In this document: piece by piece, positions 14,939-23,452 of the stretch
Layout: every line of letters starts with the position of its first letter
Numbering within the stretch: the stretch's first letter is position 1
Source of the DNA: an uncultured Lachnospiraceae bacterium
Lineage (GTDB): Bacteria; Bacillota; Clostridia; Lachnospirales; Lachnospiraceae
Direction: 5' to 3'
Assembly: GCA_944381515.1 (NCBI GenBank)
Contig: CALWLM010000118.1
Coordinates: forward strand, 1-37,136
DNA: 37,136 bases
Notes under the pieces: generated by a model
The model's input: the letters and a program-made list of their open reading frames with translations, nothing else
Databases searched by the model: none
What the model was told of the DNA's origin: nothing
Made by a program: the position numbers and the translations under genes

Positions 14939-16379
14939 GTATTTTGTCTTTGACACCGGGGTGTTAAGCCCGCAGGGAATGGACAATGTAAAGCTTCATC
15001 TCTGTAAAATTCAAAAGGACACAGAGCATAATCCCATGTTTACCGAGGAATTCTTCGCCAATCCGCCCAAGAAATGGGAAGTGCGCTACGATAACGGCTA
15101 TCCCAATGTGATCTATGATCCCAAGTATCAGATATACAGACTGTACTATACGCTGTGCTCCTATGATGACGACAGCGCGTCCGCCTCGCAGAAGGAGCGG
15201 GTAAAAAGGGCCTACCGCCCGAAGAGAAACCGCATCATTTCCCTGGGCTACGCCGAGAGCCGGGACGGAGTACACTGGGAAAAGCCTAAGCTGGGGCTGG
15301 TGGAATTCGAGGGGAGCACAGACAACAACCTGCTCTTTCGCTATGCCCACGGCACGGGGATCTTTCTGGACGAAGAGGAAAAAGATCCGCAGAAGCGGTA
15401 CAAATTGGTGACGAAGGTGGAGTATCCCGGAGGTTACGCTTACATGGCGGTCAACTTTTCGGAGGACGGAGTTCACTTTGGCCCGATGAGGCCCTGGCCC
15501 CGGTACAATCCCCCGGCAGATTCCCACAATTTCCCGCTGCGGGATAAGAAGGATGGGAAGTTTAAGCTCTTTACCCGCACCTGGATGAACGGGATGCGTA
15601 TAGAGGTGATGAGCGAGAGCGCGGATTTTATCAACTGGTCGGAACCGGTGGAGGTGCTCCGGGGAGGGGGCTTTTCGGATCAGATTTATTCCATGCCGGT
15701 GTTCCAGTATGAGGGGCTTTACATCGGCCTCCCCTCTGTTTTTCACGAGGGCGACAGGTCTGCGCCGGATTTTGACACGGTGGATCTGGGTCTGGCCTAT
15801 TCGACGGACTGCCTTCACTTTAACCGGGTGGTGAAGGCCGAGTATCTGCTGGACCGGGGAGCGGGCCATTATCCCGACGGCGAATTTGACTGCGGCTGCA
15901 TCTACGCGGCGGCTCCCGTGGAGATAGACGGAAAGCTTTATATTTATTACATGGGAGGAAACGGCCAGCACACCAATTTCCGGCGCACTTCCTTTGGACG
16001 GGGATATCTGGAAAAGGATAAATTTGCCTACTATGAGGCGGCAAGCGGCGAGAAGGAGTCGATGCTTGCTACCGCCAACTTTCATATTTATGGAGAGGAA
16101 CTGCGGATCTTATGTGATCTGGAGGAGGATGGTTCTCTGGAGGCGGCTATTTTTGACCGCTGGAACGGGAAGGCCTATGAGGGCTTTGACTATGGGGACT
16201 GCCGGATGGAGAGAGGGGAAGACGGATGGATTTCCCTGCGCTTTGCCAAAGATTATCTCTGTCTGGGTACGGAACCGGCGTGTATCAAGCTGCGTTTTAA
16301 GAAGGCCAGAATATATGCCCTGGGCGGCGATCTGGAGAACATATCCAAGTCCTACGGCCCCATCGTTGCCTGGCCGTGA
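14931..16379 (+). CDS. Cytoplasmic beta-propeller glycoside hydrolase-like protein
   Basis: A 482-residue protein without signal peptide. Repeated blade-like motifs of the form S.D...(W/F) are visible: AESRDGVHWEKP, FSEDGVHFGPM, ESADFINWSEP and YSTDCLHFNRVV, spread over residues about 95-310. DNNLLF, NFPLRDKKDGKFKLFTR and GKLYIYYMGG are strand signatures of five-bladed (GH32/43/130-like) propellers. The last 100 residues look like a beta-sandwich (ILCDLEEDGSLEAAIFD...ALGG). AAGGAGG precedes the ATG, which overlaps the ATPase stop. The position between importer and aldolase suggests it cleaves the imported glycoside inside the cell. I cannot assign a CAZy family; it does not show typical GH33 sialidase features such as the FRIP motif. 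Confidence 0.7.
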   Translation: MNKYFVFDTGVLSPQGMDNVKLHLCKIQKDTEHNPMFTEEFFANPPKKWEVRYDNGYPNVIYDPKYQIYRLYYTLCSYDDDSASASQKERVKRAYRPKRNRIISLGYAESRDGVHWEKPKLGLVEFEGSTDNNLLFRYAHGTGIFLDEEEKDPQKRYKLVTKVEYPGGYAYMAVNFSEDGVHFGPMRPWPRYNPPADSHNFPLRDKKDGKFKLFTRTWMNGMRIEVMSESADFINWSEPVEVLRGGGFSDQIYSMPVFQYEGLYIGLPSVFHEGDRSAPDFDTVDLGLAYSTDCLHFNRVVKAEYLLDRGAGHYPDGEFDCGCIYAAAPVEIDGKLYIYYMGGNGQHTNFRRTSFGRGYLEKDKFAYYEAASGEKESMLATANFHIYGEELRILCDLEEDGSLEAAIFDRWNGKAYEGFDYGDCRMERGEDGWISLRFAKDYLCLGTEPACIKLRFKKARIYALGGDLENISKSYGPIVAWP

Positions 16380-16436
16380 CGGGAGAATAACGCGAAAAGG
16401 CGAAAGGCAGCGGCAGGGTAAAAGGCCGTGACGGGA
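16372..16436 (+). repeat. 13-bp direct repeat after the propeller gene
   Basis: GGCCGTGACGGGA occurs at 16372-16384, spanning the stop codon of the propeller gene, and again at 16424-16436. The 117-bp gap before the next gene is purine-rich and seems to have grown by partial duplication of the gene end. Confidence 0.6.
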
Positions 16437-16496
16437 TAAGGTCGCGGGGAGAAGCGTATGCGTGGGGAGAAATGCGAAAAAAAGGAGATAACATCT

Positions 16497-17414
16497 ATGT
16501 CTGGATATGATGTAAACAGATTTAAAAAGGTTACGGTGGCGCTCAATACGCCCTTTGATGCAGAGGGAAATATTGATCTGCAGGCGGCAAAGCGTGTGGT
16601 AGAGTATTTTTATGAAAAGGGAGTCCGCCAGATGTATGTCTGCGGAAGTACAGGCGAGGGCTTCTTTCTGGATTCCGATGAGAGAAAGGCCCTGGTGGAG
16701 GCGGTGGTGGACGCTTCGGCGGGCAGGATGAATATCATCGTACATGTGGGCTGCGCGGATACGAAGCATTCCGCAGAACTGGCCAGCCATGCCTGGAAGG
16801 CCGGGGCCGACGCCATATCGGCCGTGCCCTGCGTTTACTACCGTATGGGCGAGGAGAGCGTGTACCAGCACTGGATGCACATCGCCGATGCGGCGGATCT
16901 TCCGTTCTTTATCTACAATATCCCGCAGCTGACGGGCTTTAACCTGTCTGTCTCCCTGGTAAAGAGGATGAGGCGGAATGCCCGTGTGGCGGGGATGAAG
17001 TGTTCCTCTGACCCGGTGAAGGATATTATGACTTTTAAAGAGGCCGGAGGCGAGGACTTCCTGATTTTCACCGGGGAGGATAAGCAGTTCATTGCAGGCT
17101 ACCTGATGGGGGCAGAGGGCGGAATCGGCGGAACGTACGGGGCTATGCCGGAGCTCTACCTGAAGATGGAGGAGTTAATCCATAGGGGCGAGTGGGAGAA
17201 GGCCAGACAGGTGCAGAACCTGGTCAATCCGCTGATTACCAGACTGGGAAGCTTCCCTTCCATGTATGGAGCGGTCAAGAGCATTATCACTCTGGGCGGC
17301 TGCCCTATGGGAGATCCCAGGCTTCCGTTCCTGCCGGTCTCCACGACGGACCCTGCCCTGATTGATCTGCAGCACGATATTGCCAAGACGGTGGAAAGCG
17401 TTCGGGAGCTGTAA
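16497..17414 (+). CDS. nanA: N-acetylneuraminate lyase-type aldolase (DHDPS/NAL family)
   Basis: A 305-residue class I aldolase of the DapA/NanA family. The pyruvate-carboxylate loop reads GSTGE (50-54), as in neuraminate lyases rather than the GTTGE usual in dihydrodipicolinate synthase. YNIPQLTGF holds the catalytic Tyr140 and GMKCSSD the Schiff-base Lys168, matching Tyr137 and Lys165 of the E. coli lyase. It would split N-acetylneuraminate into ManNAc and pyruvate, feeding NanK and NanE. AAGGAG lies nine bases before the ATG at 16497. Family members also cleave other 2-keto-3-deoxy acids, so exact substrate depends on context, which is strongly sialic-acid-like. Confidence 0.85.
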   Translation: MSGYDVNRFKKVTVALNTPFDAEGNIDLQAAKRVVEYFYEKGVRQMYVCGSTGEGFFLDSDERKALVEAVVDASAGRMNIIVHVGCADTKHSAELASHAWKAGADAISAVPCVYYRMGEESVYQHWMHIADAADLPFFIYNIPQLTGFNLSVSLVKRMRRNARVAGMKCSSDPVKDIMTFKEAGGEDFLIFTGEDKQFIAGYLMGAEGGIGGTYGAMPELYLKMEELIHRGEWEKARQVQNLVNPLITRLGSFPSMYGAVKSIITLGGCPMGDPRLPFLPVSTTDPALIDLQHDIAKTVESVREL

Positions 17415-17418
17415 AGCG

Positions 17419-18123
17419 ATGAAGGATATTCTGGATCTTCACACCCATACCATATTCAGCGGCCACGCCTACAGTACACTGACAGAAAATGTGAAGGCTG
17501 CGGCAGAGAGGGGACTCGTTCTCTACGGCTGCGCCGATCACTCCCTGGGAATGCGGGGAATTCTGTCGCCCTGGTATTTTTCCAATTTTGGGAGGATACC
17601 AAGGGAACTGTACGGGGTGCGAATCCTGATGGGAGCGGAGTTTAATATCATGGATGAGGAGGGGCATATTGATTTTGAACCGGATAAATTCTCCTGGTTG
17701 GATTACGGGATCGCCGGTTTTCATATTCCCTGTTACCGATGCACGGATGCGGCCAAAAACACGGAGACCTATATAAAGGTCATGCAAAATCCGCTGGTGA
17801 ATATCATCGCCCATCCCGATGACAGCCGTTATCCGGTGGACTATGAGAAGCTGGTAGCAGCTGCCAAGAGGTATCACAAGCTTCTGGAACTGAACAACAG
17901 CTCGCTGCGGCCGGAAAGCGGCCGCAAGAACGCCAGAGAGAATGATCTGGTCATGCTGGAACTGTGCAGACAGTACCAGACGCCGGTGATCCTTGGCAGC
18001 GATGCCCATTTCTGGACGGAGGTGGGGGATCATGAGCGGGCCCTGGCCCTGCTTGCGGAGATTTCCTTCCCGGAGGAGCTGGTGGTAAACTTCGACGAGA
18101 AGAGAATATTTGAGTTTATCTGA
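17419..18123 (+). CDS. PHP-domain phosphoesterase (YcdX-like)
   Basis: A 234-residue protein of the polymerase-and-histidinol-phosphatase superfamily. Trinuclear metal-site motifs are LDLHTHTIFSGHA, CADHS, GAEFNI, GFHIP, IIAHPDD and GSDAHFWTEVGD, all intact. The likely start at 17419 follows the aldolase stop by four bases, with GGGAG ten bases upstream. YcdX-type enzymes hydrolyse phosphomonoesters, but the physiological substrate is mostly unknown. It is the third phosphoesterase-like gene in this sialic-acid region. Its role may be removal of phosphate from an imported or intermediate sugar; this is inference. Confidence 0.87.
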   Translation: MKDILDLHTHTIFSGHAYSTLTENVKAAAERGLVLYGCADHSLGMRGILSPWYFSNFGRIPRELYGVRILMGAEFNIMDEEGHIDFEPDKFSWLDYGIAGFHIPCYRCTDAAKNTETYIKVMQNPLVNIIAHPDDSRYPVDYEKLVAAAKRYHKLLELNNSSLRPESGRKNARENDLVMLELCRQYQTPVILGSDAHFWTEVGDHERALALLAEISFPEELVVNFDEKRIFEFI

Positions 18124-18170
18124 CCGTAGTATCAAATTTGCCTTACCCAGGGCGCGCAGAGGGGAGAAGA

Positions 18171-18620
18171 ATGATTTATACAAAAATAGACAAATTGAAT
18201 CGCTACAAAGGCCTGGGCAGCAGCCTGGACCGCGCCATCGATTACCTGACAGGAGGCGGGACAGAGACCTTGATGCCGGGCAAAAACGAAGTGGACGGGG
18301 ACAGGGTATTTGTCAACTGCTTCTCCTATTATACCAAGCCGGCTTCGGAAGCGGCTTTTGAGGCCCATGACAGGCATCTGGACATTCATCTGGTCCTGTC
18401 GGGCAGAGAGCGCATAGGGATCGCCGCCAGGGACAGGATGAAGGAGACGAAACGAGACGAGATCAACGATGGAATCACGCTGGAAGGGGCGGCGGAGCAG
18501 TTCATCCGGATGGAGCCGGGGGATGTGCTGATCGCTTTCCCGGAGGACGCCCATCAGGTGAAGGTAGAGGCGGACGGCAGCTGTGAGGTGAAAAAAGCGG
18601 TGGTCAAAGTGCTGCTGTGA
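18171..18620 (+). CDS. nanQ: YhcH/YjgK/YiaL family protein, NanQ-type sialic-acid anomerase
   Basis: A 149-residue cupin-like protein of the YhcH family. Signature stretches are FEAHDRHLDIHLVLSGRERIG (metal-binding His/Asp/His) and FPEDAHQVKV near the C-terminus. E. coli NanQ speeds opening of alpha- to beta- or linear N-acetylneuraminate, which is the form the lyase uses, so its place after the lyase fits. AGGGGAG precedes the ATG at 18171. It is the last gene of the operon, followed by two hairpins. Confidence 0.88.
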   Translation: MIYTKIDKLNRYKGLGSSLDRAIDYLTGGGTETLMPGKNEVDGDRVFVNCFSYYTKPASEAAFEAHDRHLDIHLVLSGRERIGIAARDRMKETKRDEINDGITLEGAAEQFIRMEPGDVLIAFPEDAHQVKVEADGSCEVKKAVVKVLL

Positions 18621-18633
18621 CATATGTTAACAG

Positions 18634-18668
18634 ACCGCGAACAGCGTATACTGTGAGCTGTTCGCGGT
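18634..18668 (+). other. Perfect 12-bp hairpin after nanQ
   Basis: ACCGCGAACAGC (18634-18645) pairs with GCTGTTCGCGGT (18657-18668), 11-nt loop, no T-run. It probably stabilises the mRNA end or assists the terminator that follows. Confidence 0.6.
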
Positions 18669-18673
18669 ATCGC

Positions 18674-18708
18674 AATGGATAGGGAAATAGCTTGCCCTAT
18701 CCATTTTT
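18674..18708 (+). terminator. Terminator of the transporter operon
   Basis: AATGGATAGGG (18674-18684) and CCCTATCCATT (18695-18705) form a perfect 11-bp stem with a 10-nt loop followed by TTT and an AT-rich tail. It could also work for minus-strand transcripts. Confidence 0.8.
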
Positions 18709-18740
18709 AATAATTGCTTTTTACAATCTAACTCTTTAGG

Positions 18741-18781
18741 GTAACGCGTGTTGTTATCTCTAACGCGCGTTCGTGCGTTAG
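18741..18781. promoter_or_regulatory. TAACGC-type palindromes behind the AlbA-type gene
   Basis: TAACGCGTGTTGTTA (18742-18756) and a 22-bp dyad with arms CTAACGC (18760-18766) and GCGTTAG (18775-18781) lie next to each other. The half-site TAAC(A/G)C recurs in the gene's own promoter at 20512-20529, and as GTGTGTTA at 20556-20563. Confidence 0.5.
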
Positions 18782-18805
18782 AAAACCGTTTTAAGCGTTA
18801 AAACG
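18781..18805 (-). terminator. Probable terminator of the AlbA-type gene
   Basis: On the minus strand CGTTTTAA, a 3-nt loop and TTAAAACG (18787-18805) are followed by GTTTTCT. The 8-bp stem is perfect but AT-rich, and its loop holds another GCGTTA half-site. Confidence 0.5.
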
Positions 18806-18824
18806 CGATAAAATGTGATAAAAA

Positions 18825-20486
18825 TTATTTTTTGATTTCTTTTTCTTGATAATGCCGGTATTTCGCATACCGCCCCTTATTTATCGGCTGAAGAAGTTTT
18901 TGATTTACAAGTTCTTTAAGAAGCCGGTATGCTTGATTTTCATTAACATGCAGTAGTTGAACAACATCAGCTCGGGAAATAAAATCACTTGATTTGGCCA
19001 ATTTAAGTATCAATTCCAAATAACGGCTTTTATCAATATCCGCTTGCCGTACATACCCAATTTTTTGGGCTTTTGTTTTGTAAACCGCCGGTGCTAAGAT
19101 ATAGGTGCGGTTTCCGCCATTTCCATAACATTCCACCAAAGCGTTTTCTACCAAAAAATCCAAGCAATTTTTGGTGATGGGTACGGAAAGATTGGCAGCT
19201 TCAGCGAGCTGACTTGCTGTTGAACGAGGCAAATCTTTCAATATATTTAAAATAAGCAAAGTATTAAGTGAAAGAGGATGCCCCAAGCGATTTTGTTCAT
19301 TTGCGACGAGCTTAACTATCTGGGCATCTGGTTTTCCACGAGGAATGAACAAAGAGACAGTGACAGATGTTGAATTACTATAATCTGGAAGAGGATTTCC
19401 ATAAACCAGAGAACCTTCGTAAATACGATCAATACCACGTCCTGTCCGTTCGCCTAGCCCAATACGTTTTAGAGCGTCTGCAAGCTGCGGATTTCGGCCA
19501 TGTGGTTCAGCTGTCAATAGATTTTTTGTAGTAACGCCTTCTATGAAGCCTCCAGGGTTTGCAATGGTCAACCCTTCATCGCTGATTGCCACGCGGACAC
19601 GTCCCATTTTTGTGTAATCTCGGTGACTAAATGCATTTATAATGGCCTCGCGAACGGCTCGTTTGCTGAAATCGGATACTGACATACGAAATAAGCCCAT
19701 TTCGATTTCTTGCTCTGGATTCCAAGCCTCCATATAGGTATTGATTCGTTCGATTGTCGCCAGCAGCGGCAGTGTAATATCATCATTAATTCTTACTTCT
19801 GTCCCTGTCAAAACTTGAAAAGCGGCAGAATGTGTGGGGATAAACTGCTTTATTTTTTCTGTTTTGCCGATTAAAAGCAACCCTGTTACTGTTGGAACAA
19901 TATTGCTATTTTGCTCGCGCACAAAACCGAGGGCCTTAAAAAGCTCAATATCGTCCAGTTCTAGCAGTGTTTTATCCCCATTATAAACTAAAATTAATTT
20001 GCGTAGGTGTTCAATTTCTATTGGATCAAAATCGGTCATGCGAGTCTGTGATACAGGCATTGCAGAATAATCCAGCATGCGGAGATCGGATAATCTTGTT
20101 GCAAATTCAGAAGGATACATCGGAACATTTTCGGGAGTTCCATCTGCTTTAATACGTCTGCGCAGAACCTTTCCTGAGATAGTGGCAACAATTCCGCTGT
20201 ATGATTTTGGGACAGAAATTTTTAGTACAGGATGTATATCATTGAGTATTTCCGTACGAACAGCAACTGGCGGAATTGTATTATTCGCAATGAAAGCGCT
20301 AAGCGTAGTTGGATTTTGATGCTTCTCGTGGACTCCTGTAACTTCTCCGGAATTTTCAATTCCCAAATATAAGTCTCCGCCTTCTGTATTGGCAAAGGCG
20401 ACTACCGCATCAAAGATATCTGCATCAGAATACTTCTTTTTATCGCTTTTAAATTCAATAGTAAGAGTTTCTTTTTTGGGTAACAT
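18825..20486 (-). CDS. Schlafen/AlbA-type ATP-binding protein with C-terminal winged helices
   Basis: A 553-residue protein with an N-terminal Slfn AlbA_2 domain (residues about 5-130; IEFKSD, VVAFANTEGGDLYLGIEN.GEVTGV), a GHKL-like ATP-binding domain (about 270-390; VREAIINAFSHRDY, GLTIANPGGFIEGV and GLGERTGRGIDRI), and helix-turn-helix segments near 405-470 and 500-545. Such proteins are annotated as ATP-dependent transcriptional regulators, and some occur near defence or mobile DNA. Base composition is clearly more AT-rich than the flanking genes, consistent with transfer. It is a single-gene unit whose promoter contains a perfect palindrome, suggesting autoregulation. GGAGG precedes the ATG. 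The target genes are unknown. Confidence 0.88.
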   Translation of the reverse strand: MLPKKETLTIEFKSDKKKYSDADIFDAVVAFANTEGGDLYLGIENSGEVTGVHEKHQNPTTLSAFIANNTIPPVAVRTEILNDIHPVLKISVPKSYSGIVATISGKVLRRRIKADGTPENVPMYPSEFATRLSDLRMLDYSAMPVSQTRMTDFDPIEIEHLRKLILVYNGDKTLLELDDIELFKALGFVREQNSNIVPTVTGLLLIGKTEKIKQFIPTHSAAFQVLTGTEVRINDDITLPLLATIERINTYMEAWNPEQEIEMGLFRMSVSDFSKRAVREAIINAFSHRDYTKMGRVRVAISDEGLTIANPGGFIEGVTTKNLLTAEPHGRNPQLADALKRIGLGERTGRGIDRIYEGSLVYGNPLPDYSNSTSVTVSLFIPRGKPDAQIVKLVANEQNRLGHPLSLNTLLILNILKDLPRSTASQLAEAANLSVPITKNCLDFLVENALVECYGNGGNRTYILAPAVYKTKAQKIGYVRQADIDKSRYLELILKLAKSSDFISRADVVQLLHVNENQAYRLLKELVNQKLLQPINKGRYAKYRHYQEKEIKK

Positions 20487-20507
20487 TTTTTTACCTCCGT
20501 TTATCGC

Positions 20508-20536
20508 ATTCTAACACACGCGTGTCTTAAAGTCAA
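20508..20536 (-). promoter_or_regulatory. Promoter of the AlbA-type gene with palindrome in the spacer
   Basis: On the minus strand TTGACT (20531-20536), a 17-bp spacer and TAGAAT (20508-20513). The spacer carries ACACGCGTGT within an 18-bp dyad (20512-20529, TAA.ACACGCGTGT.TTA). A protein bound there would block the polymerase. A further half-site is at 20556-20563. Confidence 0.7.
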
Positions 20537-20665
20537 TTTTTAATATTGCGTTTTGGTGTGTTAAAATTATTGTCGGTTATTTTAAAAGTGTTCGGATAGA
20601 ATACGCCAGGAATAAACCTCAGTCCTGCCGGATATGCTAATTATGGCTGTAAAAATGTGCGTATG

Positions 20666-20712
20666 GGCAGCAGAAGTCTGCCTTTATCGTTTTACGGATA
20701 CCGCAGTGCGGT
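20666..20712 (+). promoter_or_regulatory. Small hairpin and palindrome upstream of the P-type ATPase gene
   Basis: GGCAG/CTGCC (20666-20682) forms a short hairpin followed by TTTATCGTTTT. The palindrome ACCGCAGTGCGGT lies at 20700-20712. They sit in the leader of the ATPase gene; a weak attenuator or an operator is possible, and no clear promoter was identified. Confidence 0.3.
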
Positions 20713-20750
20713 TGGGGAAGGGATTAAAAGGAGATAGCAGGAGGTAAAGA

Positions 20751-23369
20751 ATGAACGATTACAGCGCTTCGGCAGATGAACTGCTGGGAAGACTGGGAAG
20801 CAGCCCGCAGGCGGGAATCAGTGAGGAGGAAGCAGCCGCAAGGCTTGAGAAATACGGCCTCAACCGCCTGAAGGAAAAGAAAAAGAAGACCAACTTGCAG
20901 CGTTTTCTGGAGCAGTTTAAGGATGTAATGATTATTATCCTTCTGGCGGCGGCGGGGGTATCTGCCGTGCTGGCTGCTATGAGCGGGGAGCCTTCCGAGT
21001 TTTTTGAGCCGCTTTTGATTCTGCTGATCGTGGTACTCAATGCCATTATGGGCGTGATGCAGGAAAGCAAGGCGGAGAAGGCTCTGGACGCTCTGAAAAA
21101 TATGTCCGCGCCCCATGCCAGGGTACTGCGCGGCGGCAGGGAACAGGTTATTGATGCGGCAAGCCTGGTGCCGGGGGATGTGATTTTGCTGGAGGCGGGT
21201 GATTTCGTGCCGGCAGACGGAAGACTTCTGGAGTCTTCGGCTCTCAAGGCGGAGGAGTCGGCCTTGACCGGAGAATCGGTGCCGGCGGAGAAGGATGCCG
21301 CGGCAGACGTGCCGGATAACGCTCCTCTGGGAGACCGGATCAACATGGTATACTCTGGCTGCAGCGTGACCTACGGGCGAGGACGCGCGGTAGTTACCGG
21401 CACGGGCATGAACACGGAGATGGGCAAGATCGCAGGTCTTCTGGACAATGAGGAAGAGACGCAGACTCCTTTGCAGATGAAGCTGGCTCAGCTGGGAAAA
21501 TATCTGGGCGTACTGGCGTTGCTTGCCTGCGTTATTATTTTTGTGGTGGGGCTGATTGATGGCCTGGATGTGATGGAGCTTTTTATGACATCGGTATCTC
21601 TGGCTGTTTCGGCCATTCCGGAAGGACTGCCTGCCATTGTTACCATTGTGCTGTCCATCGGCGTGCAGCGAATGGTAAAAAAGAATGCGATTATCCGCCG
21701 CCTGCCCGCTGTGGAAACCCTGGGCAGCGCTTCGGTTATCTGCTCGGATAAGACGGGTACTCTGACGCAGAACAGAATGACCCTGGTAAAAGCATATCTG
21801 GATGGAGAACTGGAGGCTGAAAATATCGGAGCACAGGACAGCGAGGCTGTGAAAAACCTGCTGAAAGCAGGCGCGCTCTGCTGCGACGGCACGGTGACCT
21901 TCGGCGAAAATGGCGAGGAGCATCATGTGGGCGATCCTACGGAGACGGCTATTGTTCTGGCTGCCCACCGTGACGGTATGCCTAAGGATAAGCTGAATGA
22001 AGAGTGTCCCCGTCTGGCAGATCTGCCCTTTGATTCCGATCGCAAGAGAATGACGACGCTGAATCGGATAGATGGAAAGATCGTGGCGGTGGTTAAAGGC
22101 GCTTTTGACAGCATTCGCCCCTTATGTGTGTCCGGGGATCTGGATCGGGCCTCGGCGGTCAACGATGAGATGAGCGGCCAGGCTCTGCGGGTGCTGGCTG
22201 TGGCTTGCCGGGTCTTTGATGAAATGCCGGAACCGGTGACCATTGAGAATGTGGAAAAGGATCTGACTTTTATGGGACTTCTCGGAATGATCGATCCGCC
22301 CCGCCCTGAGGCCAGGGACGCCGTGGCCGTCTGCCGGCAGGCCGGCATTCGCCCTGTGATGATTACCGGAGATCATGTGGTAACGGCCGCCGCCATTGCA
22401 AAGGATCTGGGTATTTTGCAGGAAGGCGACCGGGCGATTACCGGGAGCCAGCTGGCTCAGATGAGCGATGAGGAACTGGACAGCCAGGTTCGCGGCATTG
22501 CCGTCTATGCCCGCGTTTCGCCGGAGGATAAGATTCGTATCGTCAAAGCATGGCAGAGGCAGGGAGAGACTGTATCCATGACGGGCGACGGCGTCAACGA
22601 TGCTCCCGCGCTGAAAGCTGCCGATATTGGCTGCGCTATGGGTATCACCGGTACCGACGTGGCCAAGGGAGCGGCAGACATGACATTGACCGACGATAAT
22701 TTTGCCACGATTGTCGATGCAGTTCGGGAAGGCCGGGGGATCTACGATAATATCAAGAAGGTGGTCGGTTTCCTGCTGGGCACCAATATCGGCGAGGTGC
22801 TGACCGTGTTCTTTGCGATGATTCTGTGGAGGCGGACTCCTCTGGTATCCATGCAGCTATTGTGGATCAATCTGGTGACGGACAGTCTGCCTGCCATCGC
22901 TCTGGGCATGGAGGCAGTGGAAGAGGATATCATGGATCGCACGCCAAAACCCAAAGATGAGGGGATATTTGCCCACGGCATGGGCGTCCGGGTGGTATTG
23001 CAGGGCTTTATGTTCGGCGTCCTTTCTCTTCTTGCATTCTGGCTGGGCTGGCAGCAGACCGGAACGGAGGCGGGCGGCCAGACGATGGCCTTCCTGGTAC
23101 TTGCCATGTCTCAGGTGGTGCAGGCCTTTAATATGCGTTCGCACCGTTCCCTGTTTAAAATTGGCCCCTTTACCAATCGCAGGCTAAACGGCGCGGCGGC
23201 TCTGTCCGCCATTTTGGTGGCGCTTGTCCTCTTTACCCCCCTTTCGGTAGCCTTTGAGCTTGTCTATCTGCCGCCGGTGATGTATTTGGAAGGACTGGGG
23301 CTGGCGTTTGTGCCTCTGGCGGCTATGGAGCTTGCCAAGGCGGTGGGGCTTATTCATCATAAGAACTAA
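20751..23369 (+). CDS. Type II cation-translocating P-type ATPase (calcium-pump-like)
   Basis: An 872-residue membrane pump. It has an N-terminal cation-ATPase domain, actuator loop TGES (173-176), the phosphorylated Asp333 in CSDKTGTLTQNRM, the nucleotide-binding KGAFDSI and DPPRPEARDAV regions, hinge MTGDGVNDAPALKAADIG, and about ten helices. Transport motifs are PEGLPA in M4 (290-295), GTNIGEVLTVF in M5 with an acidic residue, and LWINLVTDSLPAIALGME in M6, as in SERCA/PMCA-type calcium pumps. It would export calcium, possibly manganese, from the cytoplasm. AGGAGG precedes the ATG. No obvious partner gene adjoins it, and it differs from the regulator upstream in base composition. Confidence 0.93.
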   Translation: MNDYSASADELLGRLGSSPQAGISEEEAAARLEKYGLNRLKEKKKKTNLQRFLEQFKDVMIIILLAAAGVSAVLAAMSGEPSEFFEPLLILLIVVLNAIMGVMQESKAEKALDALKNMSAPHARVLRGGREQVIDAASLVPGDVILLEAGDFVPADGRLLESSALKAEESALTGESVPAEKDAAADVPDNAPLGDRINMVYSGCSVTYGRGRAVVTGTGMNTEMGKIAGLLDNEEETQTPLQMKLAQLGKYLGVLALLACVIIFVVGLIDGLDVMELFMTSVSLAVSAIPEGLPAIVTIVLSIGVQRMVKKNAIIRRLPAVETLGSASVICSDKTGTLTQNRMTLVKAYLDGELEAENIGAQDSEAVKNLLKAGALCCDGTVTFGENGEEHHVGDPTETAIVLAAHRDGMPKDKLNEECPRLADLPFDSDRKRMTTLNRIDGKIVAVVKGAFDSIRPLCVSGDLDRASAVNDEMSGQALRVLAVACRVFDEMPEPVTIENVEKDLTFMGLLGMIDPPRPEARDAVAVCRQAGIRPVMITGDHVVTAAAIAKDLGILQEGDRAITGSQLAQMSDEELDSQVRGIAVYARVSPEDKIRIVKAWQRQGETVSMTGDGVNDAPALKAADIGCAMGITGTDVAKGAADMTLTDDNFATIVDAVREGRGIYDNIKKVVGFLLGTNIGEVLTVFFAMILWRRTPLVSMQLLWINLVTDSLPAIALGMEAVEEDIMDRTPKPKDEGIFAHGMGVRVVLQGFMFGVLSLLAFWLGWQQTGTEAGGQTMAFLVLAMSQVVQAFNMRSHRSLFKIGPFTNRRLNGAAALSAILVALVLFTPLSVAFELVYLPPVMYLEGLGLAFVPLAAMELAKAVGLIHHKN

Positions 23370-23452
23370 GAGACCGGCTGCAACTGTTTTGCAGTCGAAA
23401 CGGCAGAAGCTTCATTTTTTCTTCCCCGCCTTTTAATAATTTCTACAATAAT

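Noticed and set aside
14964-16085. 373-codon minus-strand frame inside the propeller gene
   Set aside because: Antisense shadow; the plus-strand protein has blade motifs and an AAGGAGG start.
18741-20563. Insertion sequence or integron-like element
   Set aside because: No transposase or integrase and no target-site duplication; the palindromes are better explained as regulator binding sites.
23378-23394. Terminator after the P-type ATPase gene
   Set aside because: The CTGCAA/TTGCAG stem is only six base pairs and has no T-run directly behind it.
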